Shown here: in pieces, positions 1 through 8,263 of the stretch
Layout of the letters: each line of letters opens with the position of its first letter
Position numbering within the stretch: the stretch's first letter is position 1
From: Myxococcota bacterium
GTDB taxonomy: Bacteria; Myxococcota; XYA12-FULL-58-9; JALHOP01
NCBI GenBank assembly: GCA_022842935.1
Contig: JALHOP010000006.1
Span: 248,001-312,000 of the forward strand
Reading direction: 5' to 3'
DNA: 64,000 bases
Made by a program: the position numbers and the translations under genes
The notes under the pieces: model-generated
The model's input: the letters and a program-made list of their open reading frames with translations, nothing else
Databases searched by the model: none
What the model was told of the DNA's origin: nothing

Positions 1-922
1 AATTGGCGCCGATGTATACTCCAGCGAAACCCGCGGTCGACTCCGGGATGACCGCTTTGGCGAGCATCGTCGTCGTGTATGGGATGCCTAGCTTTCTCAC
101 GAGCGCGATAGCCTGTTTCGTGAGTCCGTAGCGTTGGATTTCGATACCGAGAAGCAAGAGAGGCCGTTTGGCGCTGCCTATGCGCTCGATGACTCGCGTA
201 GCCACCGCGCCCTCGTGACCCGACGGCTGCGGAGCCACCGCAAGCGCTCCACCGCTCGAATTCACATCGGCGTCCCACATATCCTTCGGGATTTCGATGT
301 AGACTGGGCGTCGCTCGCGGAGCGCAGTGGCCAGGGCCTCGTCAACGACACGCGGCACCCTCTCTCGCGATTCCGCGCGCTCCGCGTATGCTGTGACCTC
401 GCGAAACATCGTGAGGTCCGAGCGCTCGCGTCCAGTCGAGTGCGAAAAGAGCGTCTGATGTTCGTTCTGTAGCTTCAAGTCGAGCCGCGTTGGCCCCCCA
501 TTTACGATGACGATGGGGCTGCGCTCCGCGTACGCTCCAGCGACCACGCCAATGAGACTCATCGTGCCGACCCCGTAGGTCACCGAAAGAGCGCTGAGCC
601 CGCGAATGCGCGCGAAGCCGTCAGCGGCGTATCCGGCTTCGAGGTCGCTGCTCGCAACGACCACCGACATGCCGTTCGTGCTTGCGGCGGCAGCGAACAG
701 AGGGTCGCACGTGGCGCCAGGGACACCAAACAAGATGTCGGCCCCGTGTTGAGTCAGCCGATTTGCGACATAGCGTGCGGCTGATGCCGTGCCCTTCGTG
801 GAGGCAGCTGTCTCGGCTAGGGCAACCCTCGTCTCGAGTGTCGCTTGAGCGGACAGGACAGCCGAGGCCGATGCTTGAAGGAACGCTCGGCGGGAGAAGA
901 ACGCGTTGTCGTGGAAGGGCAT
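1..922 (-). CDS. Tat-exported ThDP-dependent decarboxylase, 5' part
   Basis: This gene runs off the left edge; about 307 residues are visible. Residues 44 onward match the N-terminal PYR and start of the central domain of the pyruvate/indolepyruvate decarboxylase family: a G-V-P-G motif (67-70), the catalytic-type Glu95 in S-D-L-E-A-G-Y-A-A-D-G, then G-T-M-S-L-I-G and a Y-I-E-I-P-K-D motif. The ATG at 922 is chosen because it is followed at once by S-R-R-A-F-L (residues 10-15), a near-consensus twin-arginine signal, and an alanine-rich hydrophobic stretch. A periplasmic location for such an enzyme is unusual. It lies 28 nt downstream of the fatty-acid-hydroxylase gene in the same direction. 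Family assignment is firm; the substrate 2-keto acid cannot be told. Confidence 0.82.
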   Translation of the reverse strand, partial: MPFHDNAFFSRRAFLQASASAVLSAQATLETRVALAETAASTKGTASAARYVANRLTQHGADILFGVPGATCDPLFAAAASTNGMSVVVASSDLEAGYAADGFARIRGLSALSVTYGVGTMSLIGVVAGAYAERSPIVIVNGGPTRLDLKLQNEHQTLFSHSTGRERSDLTMFREVTAYAERAESRERVPRVVDEALATALRERRPVYIEIPKDMWDADVNSSGGALAVAPQPSGHEGAVATRVIERIGSAKRPLLLLGIEIQRYGLTKQAIALVRKLGIPYTTTMLAKAVIPESTAGFAGVYIGAN

Positions 923-950
923 GCGGATGCATGGTACTCGATTGTCGCGT

Positions 951-1787
951 CTAACGCCGAAATCGGGGCCGAGGGACCGAAGACGCGGACGATGGGACCC
1001 GCTTCGAGCGAAACAGATGGCTCTTGCGGCCAAAGGGCCAGAGCAGCAGGCCAACGTAGCTGGTGGCCGCTGGCTGATCGATGCCGAGCTCGCGCGGAGG
1101 CTCCGGTGGGCACGCGTGCGTACCGAACAACATGTCGGTCCATGGCGCGAGATTGCCGTAGTTCGGTGCTTTGCGATCCTTGGCGTGGTGCCAATGGTGA
1201 AGCTCCGGCGCGCCGAATAGGTGCTTTAGCGGACCCGTCGGCAGACGGGTGTTGCTGTGGATCAAGATTGCCCACATCCCGCGGAACGTGACGAGCCAGA
1301 ATATCGAGCTCATCCCGAACCCGAGCAACATGGCAGGCAGGTTGACCGCTAGCTGCGTGTAGATGCCGTCGAGCGGATGCTCGCGATGCGCGGCGAGCCA
1401 ATCGAGGTGCTCAGAGGTGTGATGAACGGCGTGGAAGCGCCAGAGGACGTCGAAATGGTGCTGCGCGCGATGGGCCCAGTACGCGCAGAGATCCCCCAGG
1501 CCAATCACCAGCGCGACCTGCACGATGGCCGGAGAGCGTGCGAACCAATCGGGCGACGGGACGCCGATGAGCGAACGGACTTGCGCCAACACGTAGGCCG
1601 CGGCGAATCCGAAGACCCAGTACTGTCCGAAGAAGAAGGCGAGGTCGGTCGACCAGCGAGGTCGGAACGTACCTTGCTCTCGCAAGCGCCAGACGCGCTC
1701 GATGGGGATGTACGCGAAAGCGAAGAGCAATAGAACGATGAAGCTCTGGACGAAAGCGAACCACCACTGGCCTTCGAGGCCGAGCAT
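951..1787 (-). CDS. Fatty acid hydroxylase / sterol desaturase family membrane protein
   Basis: Di-iron integral membrane oxygenase of the sterol desaturase/fatty acid hydroxylase superfamily. The histidine clusters H-R-A-Q-H-H, H-A-V-H-H-T-S-E-H and H-H-W-H-H are all present and several hydrophobic segments surround them. The frame stays open upstream to 1943, but that would overlap the preceding gene by over 110 nt. The ATG at 1787, directly before a hydrophobic N-terminus (M-L-G-L-E-G-Q-W-W), is preferred; a TTG near 1820 is also possible. The substrate is unknown. Family members act on sterol C-4 or C-5, on fatty acids, or on carotenoids, and a sterol role is worth considering because this window also encodes an oxidosqualene cyclase about 42 kb away. 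Confidence 0.85.
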   Translation of the reverse strand: MLGLEGQWWFAFVQSFIVLLLFAFAYIPIERVWRLREQGTFRPRWSTDLAFFFGQYWVFGFAAAYVLAQVRSLIGVPSPDWFARSPAIVQVALVIGLGDLCAYWAHRAQHHFDVLWRFHAVHHTSEHLDWLAAHREHPLDGIYTQLAVNLPAMLLGFGMSSIFWLVTFRGMWAILIHSNTRLPTGPLKHLFGAPELHHWHHAKDRKAPNYGNLAPWTDMLFGTHACPPEPPRELGIDQPAATSYVGLLLWPFGRKSHLFRSKRVPSSASSVPRPRFRR

Positions 1788-1828
1788 CTCGGTCAGACGC
1801 AGCGTGCTGGCACCAAGCTCCAAGCGAC

Positions 1829-2491
1829 TCAGGCTTTCACGACAACGAACGACAGAACCACCCTGCCGTTGCTGCGAGCGGCCTTTTGCGTGGCGCTGGG
1901 CTTGGCCGGCGGCTTCCAGTCCGCGAGCCGACGCGTCAGACACTCGGTCAGCGCCGGTGGACCGTCAGTCTCGAGGTTCGACGCTCTCGACCCTGACACG
2001 TCGAAGCTCACGTTGTGCTCGCGCGCGAACGCCCATGTGTGATCAGCGCAGGCGACCGCCGTTACGTGAAAGAAGTCGAGGAGCGTCGACGGCACCTCGG
2101 GTGCCAGCGCGCGCGAGTACCACAGACGCGTGAAGCGCAGACGGTTCTTACGCGCGGTCATCTGGACATGGTCGTCGTAGCTGTTCGGTACGAACGCTAT
2201 ACCGGACTTCGTCGCGGGCATGTTGGCGCGTGTCTCTCGCTCGCGCTCGTAGTCGGCCTTCGACATGGGAGCGACGCGTGCGGGCAGGTCCGCCCAAGCG
2301 ATCATCGACGCCTCGGGGTTTCCATGGGTCGCTACAGGCACGTCCCAGGCGTCACGAATGACCGGGGCCGCTGGCTGTGGCGTTGGCGTTGGAGCGGACG
2401 AGCCGCCGGCAGGCAAAGCACCGACGATCCACGCGAAGACCGCAGTGGCAGGCAACAGAGCAAGAGGTTGGAGGAATCGAAGACGCGTCAT
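1829..2491 (-). CDS. Exported protein with AgmX/TonB-like C-terminus
   Basis: 220-aa protein with an N-terminal hydrophobic segment (about residues 8-27) followed by a Pro/Thr/Ala-rich linker, suggesting membrane anchoring or export. The C-terminal 60 residues have the pattern of the AgmX/PglI and TonB C-terminal units of myxobacteria: a conserved Cys, then W-K-P-P about ten residues later, then a short beta-type end G-R-V-V-L-S-F-V-V. This similarity is judged by eye and is only suggestive. It is the first gene of an apparent three-gene minus-strand unit with the hydroxylase and the ThDP enzyme. No specific function can be assigned. Confidence 0.6.
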   Translation of the reverse strand: MTRLRFLQPLALLPATAVFAWIVGALPAGGSSAPTPTPQPAAPVIRDAWDVPVATHGNPEASMIAWADLPARVAPMSKADYERERETRANMPATKSGIAFVPNSYDDHVQMTARKNRLRFTRLWYSRALAPEVPSTLLDFFHVTAVACADHTWAFAREHNVSFDVSGSRASNLETDGPPALTECLTRRLADWKPPAKPSATQKAARSNGRVVLSFVVVKA

Positions 2492-2597
2492 GATGCCTGT
2501 GGTGGCGACACCTACATTGTGTTTGGTCGGCCCTTACATGGCCCCAAAACAACCGACCGGTGTATGTGCCCATAAGCCCGACAGCTGGAGGCGCCGC

Positions 2598-3713
2598 ATG
2601 GCTGAGAACAACCGCATTGGAATCCAGACTACCAGACCACCACAATTCATGGTCGACCTCGCCAACAAAGGCATCAAGGCGACCCGGGAGCTCAACGCAA
2701 CAGCCAACCTCAGGGGAGTTCGCGACCCAAACGCTGCCGCTGGAATTCGCGATGCCAATACAGCACGCGGGATTCGCGACCCCAATGCCGCACAAGCCCC
2801 GCGCGATCCCAACGCTCCGGCGGGCGCCACTGGCGCGGCCCCCGTTCGGTTGCGTGAGGGTCCTACACCCAACGAGCAGCGTTTGGTTAACGAAGCTGCC
2901 TTCGGTCGCACGCGCGAAGAATATCAGCGCGACATGGATGCGAACCCCAGCCTCGTCGAAGCGCTCAAGGTTGCGAATTTCCATCCGACCGCCGAAGGTT
3001 TGGTGCGGGTCGAGCAAGCCATCAACAAGAACCCGTCGAGCTGGGGTGATGTCGTCGAGGCCGCCAATGCGGTTGTGGCCACCGGCGGCAAGAGCGCCGC
3101 GGCCAACAAAGCTCTCGGTACGGCGATGAGCAACTTTGCGAAGGCCGCCGGCTTGCGCAAGACCGACACTGCGGACCTCGCCTATTTGCTCGCGCGCATC
3201 ATGATGAAGAGCGACGAGACCGAGCGCGACGACGCGATGAAGCGTCTCACCGCGGCGCTACAGGCGGCCCAGGCCCGTCTCGATCGGTTGACCGAAGACC
3301 GCAACAAGCTCGGGCCTGCCGAGCAGCAGCAGGCGGTGCAGCCCCCCGCTCAATCCGACGGCGGCAAGAAAGACGACGGCGGCTCGCAACCGAACAACAC
3401 GGCGGCCGTCGCAGACGAGGTTGCCCGCAGAAACACCGAGCGCGCCCAGCTCGATGCGCAAATCAACAACACCAAAGGTCTCATCGAAGATCTGCAGCAG
3501 CAGATTCAGCAGGCCCAGGCCGGCGGCAATCAGACGGGCAGCAATCAAGACCTGGTCACAGAAGCGATCCTCGCAATGGTCGAACAAGCCCACGCCATGG
3601 CGAAGCTTTTCGACGCCGATCAGGTCGAGGGCACGGCAGCGCCGGTGAACGGCACCAATGGCCAGAACAACGGCGGCACCAGAAACCAAACAGGTAACGG
3701 CGCGACCACGTGA
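2598..3713 (+). CDS. Unknown protein with R-D-P-N-A repeats and coiled coil
   Basis: 371-aa protein with no recognised family. The ATG at 2598 is preferred over upstream in-frame starts because a GGAGG lies 6-8 nt before it. Residues about 38-75 hold four degenerate 9-10-residue repeats of the type G-[VI]-R-D-P-N-A-A. A helical region (about 90-190) and a heptad-like coiled coil (about 205-240 and 270-315) follow, and the tail is Gly/Asn/Gln-rich. There is no signal peptide or membrane segment. Its stop overlaps the GTG start of the next gene by four bases, so the two are probably co-translated. Confidence 0.6.
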   Translation: MAENNRIGIQTTRPPQFMVDLANKGIKATRELNATANLRGVRDPNAAAGIRDANTARGIRDPNAAQAPRDPNAPAGATGAAPVRLREGPTPNEQRLVNEAAFGRTREEYQRDMDANPSLVEALKVANFHPTAEGLVRVEQAINKNPSSWGDVVEAANAVVATGGKSAAANKALGTAMSNFAKAAGLRKTDTADLAYLLARIMMKSDETERDDAMKRLTAALQAAQARLDRLTEDRNKLGPAEQQQAVQPPAQSDGGKKDDGGSQPNNTAAVADEVARRNTERAQLDAQINNTKGLIEDLQQQIQQAQAGGNQTGSNQDLVTEAILAMVEQAHAMAKLFDADQVEGTAAPVNGTNGQNNGGTRNQTGNGATT

Positions 3714-4684
3714 GATCGGTATCCGAGGCGGAGGCTGCGACACTCACCTCGCAGCTTCGCCAGGATCCCGCCTCGCTGCCGGGGTTCACTTGGTCTCTGC
3801 CGGGTCTTGCCATCTGTACCGATGGCGAAGCTGTCTGCTTTCACCGTGGGCTCGCGTGCGCCGACGACTGGGTGCGCGAGCTCTGGATCGTCGCGCCCCC
3901 ACAGCAGTGGCTACGATGCGCGCGTCGCTTCTGCACACACTTGTTCGCGGCCGGAGCGCGGCAGCTGCGCTGGCGTGTTGCACTACCTATCGACCCACGG
4001 CATGAGGCCGTCTGGGCGCGATACGGGGCGCATCCGATCTCGCTCGCCCAAAATTCGCTGACGGTCGTTCTCGACGACCCCTCGCTGCCGTCCGCGGTGG
4101 CGGACCCGTGGACGCGAACTGTTCGTCTGGGCGCGGGTACAAGCTTTGGACCGGCGCGCTACAGTGAGCTGCAGCGTATCGCTTCGCTCCTCGCGGCGCC
4201 GCAGAATCACCAGGCTCTCGGCTATGCGCGAGGACCGACGGTAGACGAGCTCGTCGCGACGTTCATGCCGGAAGATCCTCGCTACCACGCACACTCGCCG
4301 AGGAACGTCTACACTGTGCGCCGTAGCGGCGTTCCCGTCGGCATCGTCATCGAGCACCCGCGAAACTACTCCGGCGATACAGTGCGTGAGATTGACATGG
4401 TGCTCGAGGAGGGCGCGCTGCCGCTCCGTACCTGGGCCGATCTCCTCGCAACGATCGCTGACCTTGCGTTCCGTCGCGGCGCGAGCCGCATGCTGGTGAA
4501 CGTGCGTGAGGACTTCGAGAACATGGCGCAGATCTTCGGCGCCGAGAAAGTCACGTCGTGGACGAACGACAAGAGTCCGCGACGCTCGCATTACACTGCG
4601 ACGGCCGCGCAGTTTTACGCCTCGGTCGCCGCGCGTTCGTATGCGTCGACGCGCCGACGCCGCTCTCGTCAGACCATGGTGTAG
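3710..4684 (+). CDS. Hypothetical protein, possible GNAT-like fold
   Basis: 324-aa protein starting with GTG that overlaps the stop of the upstream gene (GTGA), indicating translational coupling. The C-terminal half (about 190-290) alternates strands and helices in a way that recalls N-acetyltransferases: a V-G-I-V-I-E-H strand, a charged V-R-E-I-D-M-V-L strand, then a helix and a strand ending M-L-V-N-V. No clear acetyl-CoA loop is visible, so this is only a fold guess. The last 16 nt overlap the 3' end of the convergent aminopropyltransferase-like gene. Confidence 0.5.
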   Translation: MRSVSEAEAATLTSQLRQDPASLPGFTWSLPGLAICTDGEAVCFHRGLACADDWVRELWIVAPPQQWLRCARRFCTHLFAAGARQLRWRVALPIDPRHEAVWARYGAHPISLAQNSLTVVLDDPSLPSAVADPWTRTVRLGAGTSFGPARYSELQRIASLLAAPQNHQALGYARGPTVDELVATFMPEDPRYHAHSPRNVYTVRRSGVPVGIVIEHPRNYSGDTVREIDMVLEEGALPLRTWADLLATIADLAFRRGASRMLVNVREDFENMAQIFGAEKVTSWTNDKSPRRSHYTATAAQFYASVAARSYASTRRRRSRQTMV

Positions 4685-5952
4685 ACGCTCGAACCGCGCA
4701 CGCGCTGCGTTTCGACGACGGTGCCCGCGATGCCGATGACGCCCAGCAGCACGACGACGAGCGCCTCCTCGAGGACGCTGTCGGCTGGTGAAACGAAAAG
4801 CTCGCCCACTTTGTCGTTCGGCAGGAGCCGCACCAGCACCGCGCCCCCTTGCCCCGTGTGCATCAGATACGAGCGAACGCCGCCGTCTTCGAAGTAGCTA
4901 CGTTCGACGACATTCAGACGTCCTGTCCGCTCGAGCACACGAATCATCGTATCGAGATGAATGATCTGAGAGGTCCCGGGGTCGATGTTCTTGAAGACGT
5001 AGCGTGACGCGGGTGTGGTGGGAAAATGATCCTCGGTGGTGAGTCCACGGGGCAGGAACGGCTCGTCTGGGCGCGGGCGTAGTGTCGTGTCAGCGCGCGG
5101 ACGGATGATGGCGAGATCGCTTGTATGGAAGGCGAGGGTGTAGTCGGGCGCGTAGTAGTGATTGAAGTCTGTGTATTGCTCGCTGACCTCCACGGTCAGC
5201 TCGCGCGCGACAGCGGCGAAGCTTGCTGCGCCGGCTTCTGATACACAAACGAAGCCTCGACCGCCTGGTGCGAGAGCCGCCAGGCCCCGCGCGATGAATA
5301 GACGCAGGGCGCCTGGGCCGCTTACTGGGTCCGCGAAAAAAGCGTCGAATGCGCTGTTTAAGGCGGGCGGCAATGGCTCGCGAAGATCGTACGTCAGGAG
5401 CTCGAGCGAGGCGTCCGCTCGAGCGAGTCGACGGGTCAAGCTCACAATGGCTTCGTCGATCTCGAGCACGGTCACATGATGACCAAGCTCGAGGAGAGCG
5501 AGACTCGAAAGGTCATCGTCGCCAAGGACCAACACCCGTTTCGGTTCCGTACCGACGAGGGCGGCGCGGCGCGCGATGGTCTCTGGCAAAGCCGAACGCT
5601 GCGCGAAGCCACGATGGGTGTGTCGCCGCGCGGAGTGTCCGGCAAGAACGGCCTCATGCGCGGTTGGAGGCAACGCGCTGCGACACCAGGCGAAATGTCG
5701 CTCGAGCGCTTCGACCCGCTGCCGCACATGGGCGTCGACCGTGCTGGTGGCTTGCACGGCCCAGCCGCGCTTGGCTGCGGCGTTGAGCTCGCGGTGCTTG
5801 TCGGCGTCGTGCTCCGGGAGGCCGGCAGCGAGAGCGCGCACGATGGACAGATCCTCGGGACGAAGGTCCCAGCGCTCGCCGGTGGCGAGGGAGCGCAGCT
5901 CACCCCAGCCCTTCTGAGTCGAGGCCACAAGGCCCGGTGCAAGTGTCCACAA
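4669..5952 (-). CDS. BpsA-like branched-chain polyamine (aminopropyl) transferase
   Basis: 427 aa. Residues about 135-290 resemble the Rossmann domain of N4-bis(aminopropyl)spermidine synthase (BpsA/DUF43): V-L-V-L-G-D-D-D-L-S-S at 141-150, an acidic strand end L-E-I-D-E at 163-167, D-L-R-E-P-L-P near 189, and F-F-A-D-P-V-S-G at 205-212. In known BpsA the last site reads D-P-P-E-T, so the gate motif is altered here. Residues about 300-427 are an extension not found in typical BpsA (about 350 aa). It carries a G-V-R-S-Y-L segment, P-N-D, F-V-S-P-A-D and a hydrophobic helix, weakly reminiscent of AdoMet decarboxylase but without its cleavage-site Glu-Ser-His. It starts with TTG after GGGGAG. 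Substrate and product are not predictable. Confidence 0.65.
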   Translation of the reverse strand: MWTLAPGLVASTQKGWGELRSLATGERWDLRPEDLSIVRALAAGLPEHDADKHRELNAAAKRGWAVQATSTVDAHVRQRVEALERHFAWCRSALPPTAHEAVLAGHSARRHTHRGFAQRSALPETIARRAALVGTEPKRVLVLGDDDLSSLALLELGHHVTVLEIDEAIVSLTRRLARADASLELLTYDLREPLPPALNSAFDAFFADPVSGPGALRLFIARGLAALAPGGRGFVCVSEAGAASFAAVARELTVEVSEQYTDFNHYYAPDYTLAFHTSDLAIIRPRADTTLRPRPDEPFLPRGLTTEDHFPTTPASRYVFKNIDPGTSQIIHLDTMIRVLERTGRLNVVERSYFEDGGVRSYLMHTGQGGAVLVRLLPNDKVGELFVSPADSVLEEALVVVLLGVIGIAGTVVETQRVRGSSVYTMV

Positions 5953-6042
5953 AGCTCCCCGAGGTTAGCGGATCGGTCGCGTCTGACGGAAGGCGTTACG
6001 TGGTCATTGCAGCGCCGCGAAGGCCACCTGTGGCAGAGAAAC

Positions 6043-6660
6043 CTAGATGATGACACTCACCATGGTGGCGATGGGCTGGGTCTCGCCTCCACGCCGCGAA
6101 TAGATCGAGGTCGGCTTTCGGCGGTCGTGTGGCGCACATGGACCCTGAGACGGCAGCGTAAAGGTGTCGCACGGGGACGTCCGGAAGACGTCTTGTATGA
6201 CGGCCTGGGTCATCCGTTCGCCGATAGGTGCCGCATGTGGCGCCGTCCGCTCGAGCTGTCCTTGATAGGGGACTATCGCGGCGCTGTGAGTCTGGTTCGA
6301 ACGGGCCACGTAGGCAATCGCCCATCGCGCGATGCGAACCGCGTCCCCGAGGCGCGCGTAGTAGTTGCGCAGGTTGGGGTCGAGATGTCCCTTCTTTTGG
6401 GCGTCGTAGGCGGCACGTATCAACGAAACCGCGATGTCGACGAGCCGGGAGTCGTCCGCGTCGAGCGTCCCCAAGACGTCGGCGTGAAGCTTTCGCAGGG
6501 CGACCTTGTAGTCGAACGCGAGCAGCAGGGCCCCCGGCGACGGACGCCCAGTAGCGAGACGAATGATGCTCAGCGCGTAGTCACGCGCCGTCATGAGCTC
6601 GCGCTCGCTACGACCTCGATTCGAAAGCGAATCGTTCACCATACACAATGAGCATCGCAC
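6043..6660 (-). CDS. Hypothetical protein
   Basis: 205-aa frame, same direction as and 90 nt upstream of the aminopropyltransferase-like gene. Residues 23-125 look like a compact helical domain (M-T-A-R-D-Y-A-L then several amphipathic helices). The last 70 residues are polar and Pro-rich. The start is uncertain: ATG at 6660 gives an N-terminus with two Cys, while ATG at 6594 removes 22 residues and starts at M-T-A-R-D. No family recognised. Coding on this strand is favoured because the opposite long frame lies over the clearly coding neighbour. Confidence 0.45.
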   Translation of the reverse strand: MRCSLCMVNDSLSNRGRSERELMTARDYALSIIRLATGRPSPGALLLAFDYKVALRKLHADVLGTLDADDSRLVDIAVSLIRAAYDAQKKGHLDPNLRNYYARLGDAVRIARWAIAYVARSNQTHSAAIVPYQGQLERTAPHAAPIGERMTQAVIQDVFRTSPCDTFTLPSQGPCAPHDRRKPTSIYSRRGGETQPIATMVSVII

Positions 6661-6684
6661 CGAACGTGCCAGACGTTTCCTGTC

Positions 6685-6757
6685 AACGAAGGGCTATTTC
6701 GCCTTCGTTCCGCTGCTGGGTGTTCCATGGTGGTACAGAATGGAACACTTGAAGTGT
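6685..6757. repeat. Cluster of three inverted repeats between two minus-strand genes
   Basis: The 143-nt gap between the serine hydrolase stop and the next gene contains a perfect 8-bp repeat (AACGAAGG 6685-6692 / CCTTCGTT 6702-6709), a perfect 9-bp repeat (GTGTTCCAT 6720-6728 / ATGGAACAC 6740-6748) and a 13-bp palindrome (ACACTT-G-AAGTGT 6745-6757). The last two share bases 6745-6748, so only one can form at a time. No U-tract follows on either strand. They could be operators or a transcript 3' end. Confidence 0.6.
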
Positions 6758-6803
6758 GTCATTCGGGGACATCCAGCCGTTGTTCCGCTGCCGCCATGCG
6801 ACC

Positions 6804-7901
6804 TCAATCCGCGGCGGTCAGAAGGTCCATCGCTTCTTTGATCGCCGCCTTGGCTTCATCGTCTCCGCGATTGGCGGCAGCCAGCACGACGATGTTCTCG
6901 GATGGTATCGCCATGACCGAGGCGTAGAACATGGTGTTCGAGCCGTCGTGGGCTAACGCTCGCGCTGTAGGCCAGCGCGGATGTGCAGTGACACCCCAGC
7001 CCAAAGCGTAGCTCCCCGTGGGGCCAATGGCCGCGTGCAGCTTCTCGAACGCCGCTCGCGACAGACCGAGACGCGTTGTGGCACCTCGCTCACCGCGCGC
7101 GTGCGCATCCACGAAGGCGTGCCAATCCTTGAGCGCGCAGTGGACCGTACCGGCTGGCCCCATCGCGGGAGGATTGTCCGACCCACGACCAGGCGGAACC
7201 GGCTCGAGTTTGCCATCGCGGACGCGATGCGCCCATGGAGCGTCAACCTTCTCTGGCGAAGCAGGGGGGCCAAAGCCACACGAACGCATGCCGAGCGGCT
7301 CGAACAGGCGCTCGCGCATCAGCGACTCCCAGGTGTCGCCGCCAACCTTCTCGAGCATGACACCCGCCACCATATAGCCCGCGTTCGAGTACGAGAACTC
7401 ACCGACTTTGCCGTCGGGGGGACGTCGCAGAAGGGCGTGAATCAAGTTGGATCGCTGACCGCCGGGATCTTTCGGCTTCCACATCAATTTTCGCAGGTCG
7501 TCGGGGAGGTTGGCGGCCAAGCCGGCCCGATGGGAGAGCAACATTTCGAGCGTGATGGTCGCGAAGGCCGGGTCGAGATCTTGCCATTCCGCCAAAGCGG
7601 TGCCGACTGTCGTATTCCACGCTAGCTTGCCTTCCTCGACCAGAAGCGCCGCCAAGGTCGCCGTCATCGCCTTCGTGTCCGAACCCAGGTGCCACCGATC
7701 GGCGATCTCTACAGGGGTGGCATCCCCCTGCTTGCGCACGCCCCACGCCGCCTCGCGAACCGCGTTCCCATGCGACGCGTAGACTGCGAGCGCTGGAACG
7801 CCGTGACGCGTGGCGATACCACCCAACTCGTTGGTGAGACGGTCGAGACCAGGCTGACCGGAGTCCGAAGCGCTCAAGATTACCAACATGGCGATCAACA
7901 T
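6804..7901 (-). CDS. Exported serine hydrolase, class C beta-lactamase family
   Basis: 365 aa. Penicillin-binding-protein/class C beta-lactamase fold: the nucleophile motif S-D-T-K is at residues 74-77, Y-S-N at about 171-173 and H-D-G near residue 320, in place of the K-T-G triad. The ATG at 7901 is chosen over an upstream TTG (7952) because AGGG lies 5 nt before it and a short hydrophobic signal (M-L-I-A-M-L-V-I-L-S-A) follows. Members include esterases, D-aminopeptidases and DD-peptidases, so a true beta-lactam target should not be assumed. It is monocistronic by spacing. Confidence 0.88.
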   Translation of the reverse strand: MLIAMLVILSASDSGQPGLDRLTNELGGIATRHGVPALAVYASHGNAVREAAWGVRKQGDATPVEIADRWHLGSDTKAMTATLAALLVEEGKLAWNTTVGTALAEWQDLDPAFATITLEMLLSHRAGLAANLPDDLRKLMWKPKDPGGQRSNLIHALLRRPPDGKVGEFSYSNAGYMVAGVMLEKVGGDTWESLMRERLFEPLGMRSCGFGPPASPEKVDAPWAHRVRDGKLEPVPPGRGSDNPPAMGPAGTVHCALKDWHAFVDAHARGERGATTRLGLSRAAFEKLHAAIGPTGSYALGWGVTAHPRWPTARALAHDGSNTMFYASVMAIPSENIVVLAAANRGDDEAKAAIKEAMDLLTAAD

Positions 7902-8092
7902 GACCCTGGTGGCGTAGCAGAGCCTCACGTCGCGGTCTATCTGAGCGCTCAACGCAACGGCGGTGCCTTGGGCAAGGGCGCCTATGACGGGTCTGCCCAG
8001 CCTCGTCCGCGTTCGAGGACAGATGCGCTCTCTTGCTGGTCCGCGTTAGCGAACAAGGTGATCTCTTTCCTGTACGTCACGGGCGATATGTC

Positions 8093-8121
8093 TTGCCAGT
8101 TGAGTCCGCGAAGGCTATTCT
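8093..8121 (+). promoter_or_regulatory. Sigma-70 type promoter of the cold-shock gene
   Basis: TTGCCA (8093-8098) and TATTCT (8116-8121) are separated by exactly 17 bp. They match the -35 and -10 consensus at 5/6 and 4/6 positions. Transcription would start near 8128, giving a leader of about 135 nt before the cold-shock ATG. That is similar in size to the regulatory leaders of cspA-type mRNAs. The rest of the 7902-8263 gap holds no open frame I can support. Confidence 0.65.
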
Positions 8122-8263
8122 TGGCCGGTCTCTGGGCTTCATCCGTTTGTCGATCCGAGCTTCTGTTCGTTTCTCCTCTCAGATTCACCCTCAGGCGTTT
8201 TTTCAACTGCTGGCACGTGTGGCTAGCGTAACGCCGCCGCGTGCGGTGAATCAGGATAGAGAA

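Noticed and set aside
5476-6651. 391-residue open frame on the plus strand
   Set aside because: It overlaps the BpsA-like gene, which has family motifs on the minus strand.
6804-7901. Antibiotic resistance beta-lactamase
   Set aside because: The S-x-x-K and Y-S-N motifs fit the wider serine hydrolase/PBP-like family, and the third motif is H-D-G, not K-T-G. Resistance cannot be claimed.
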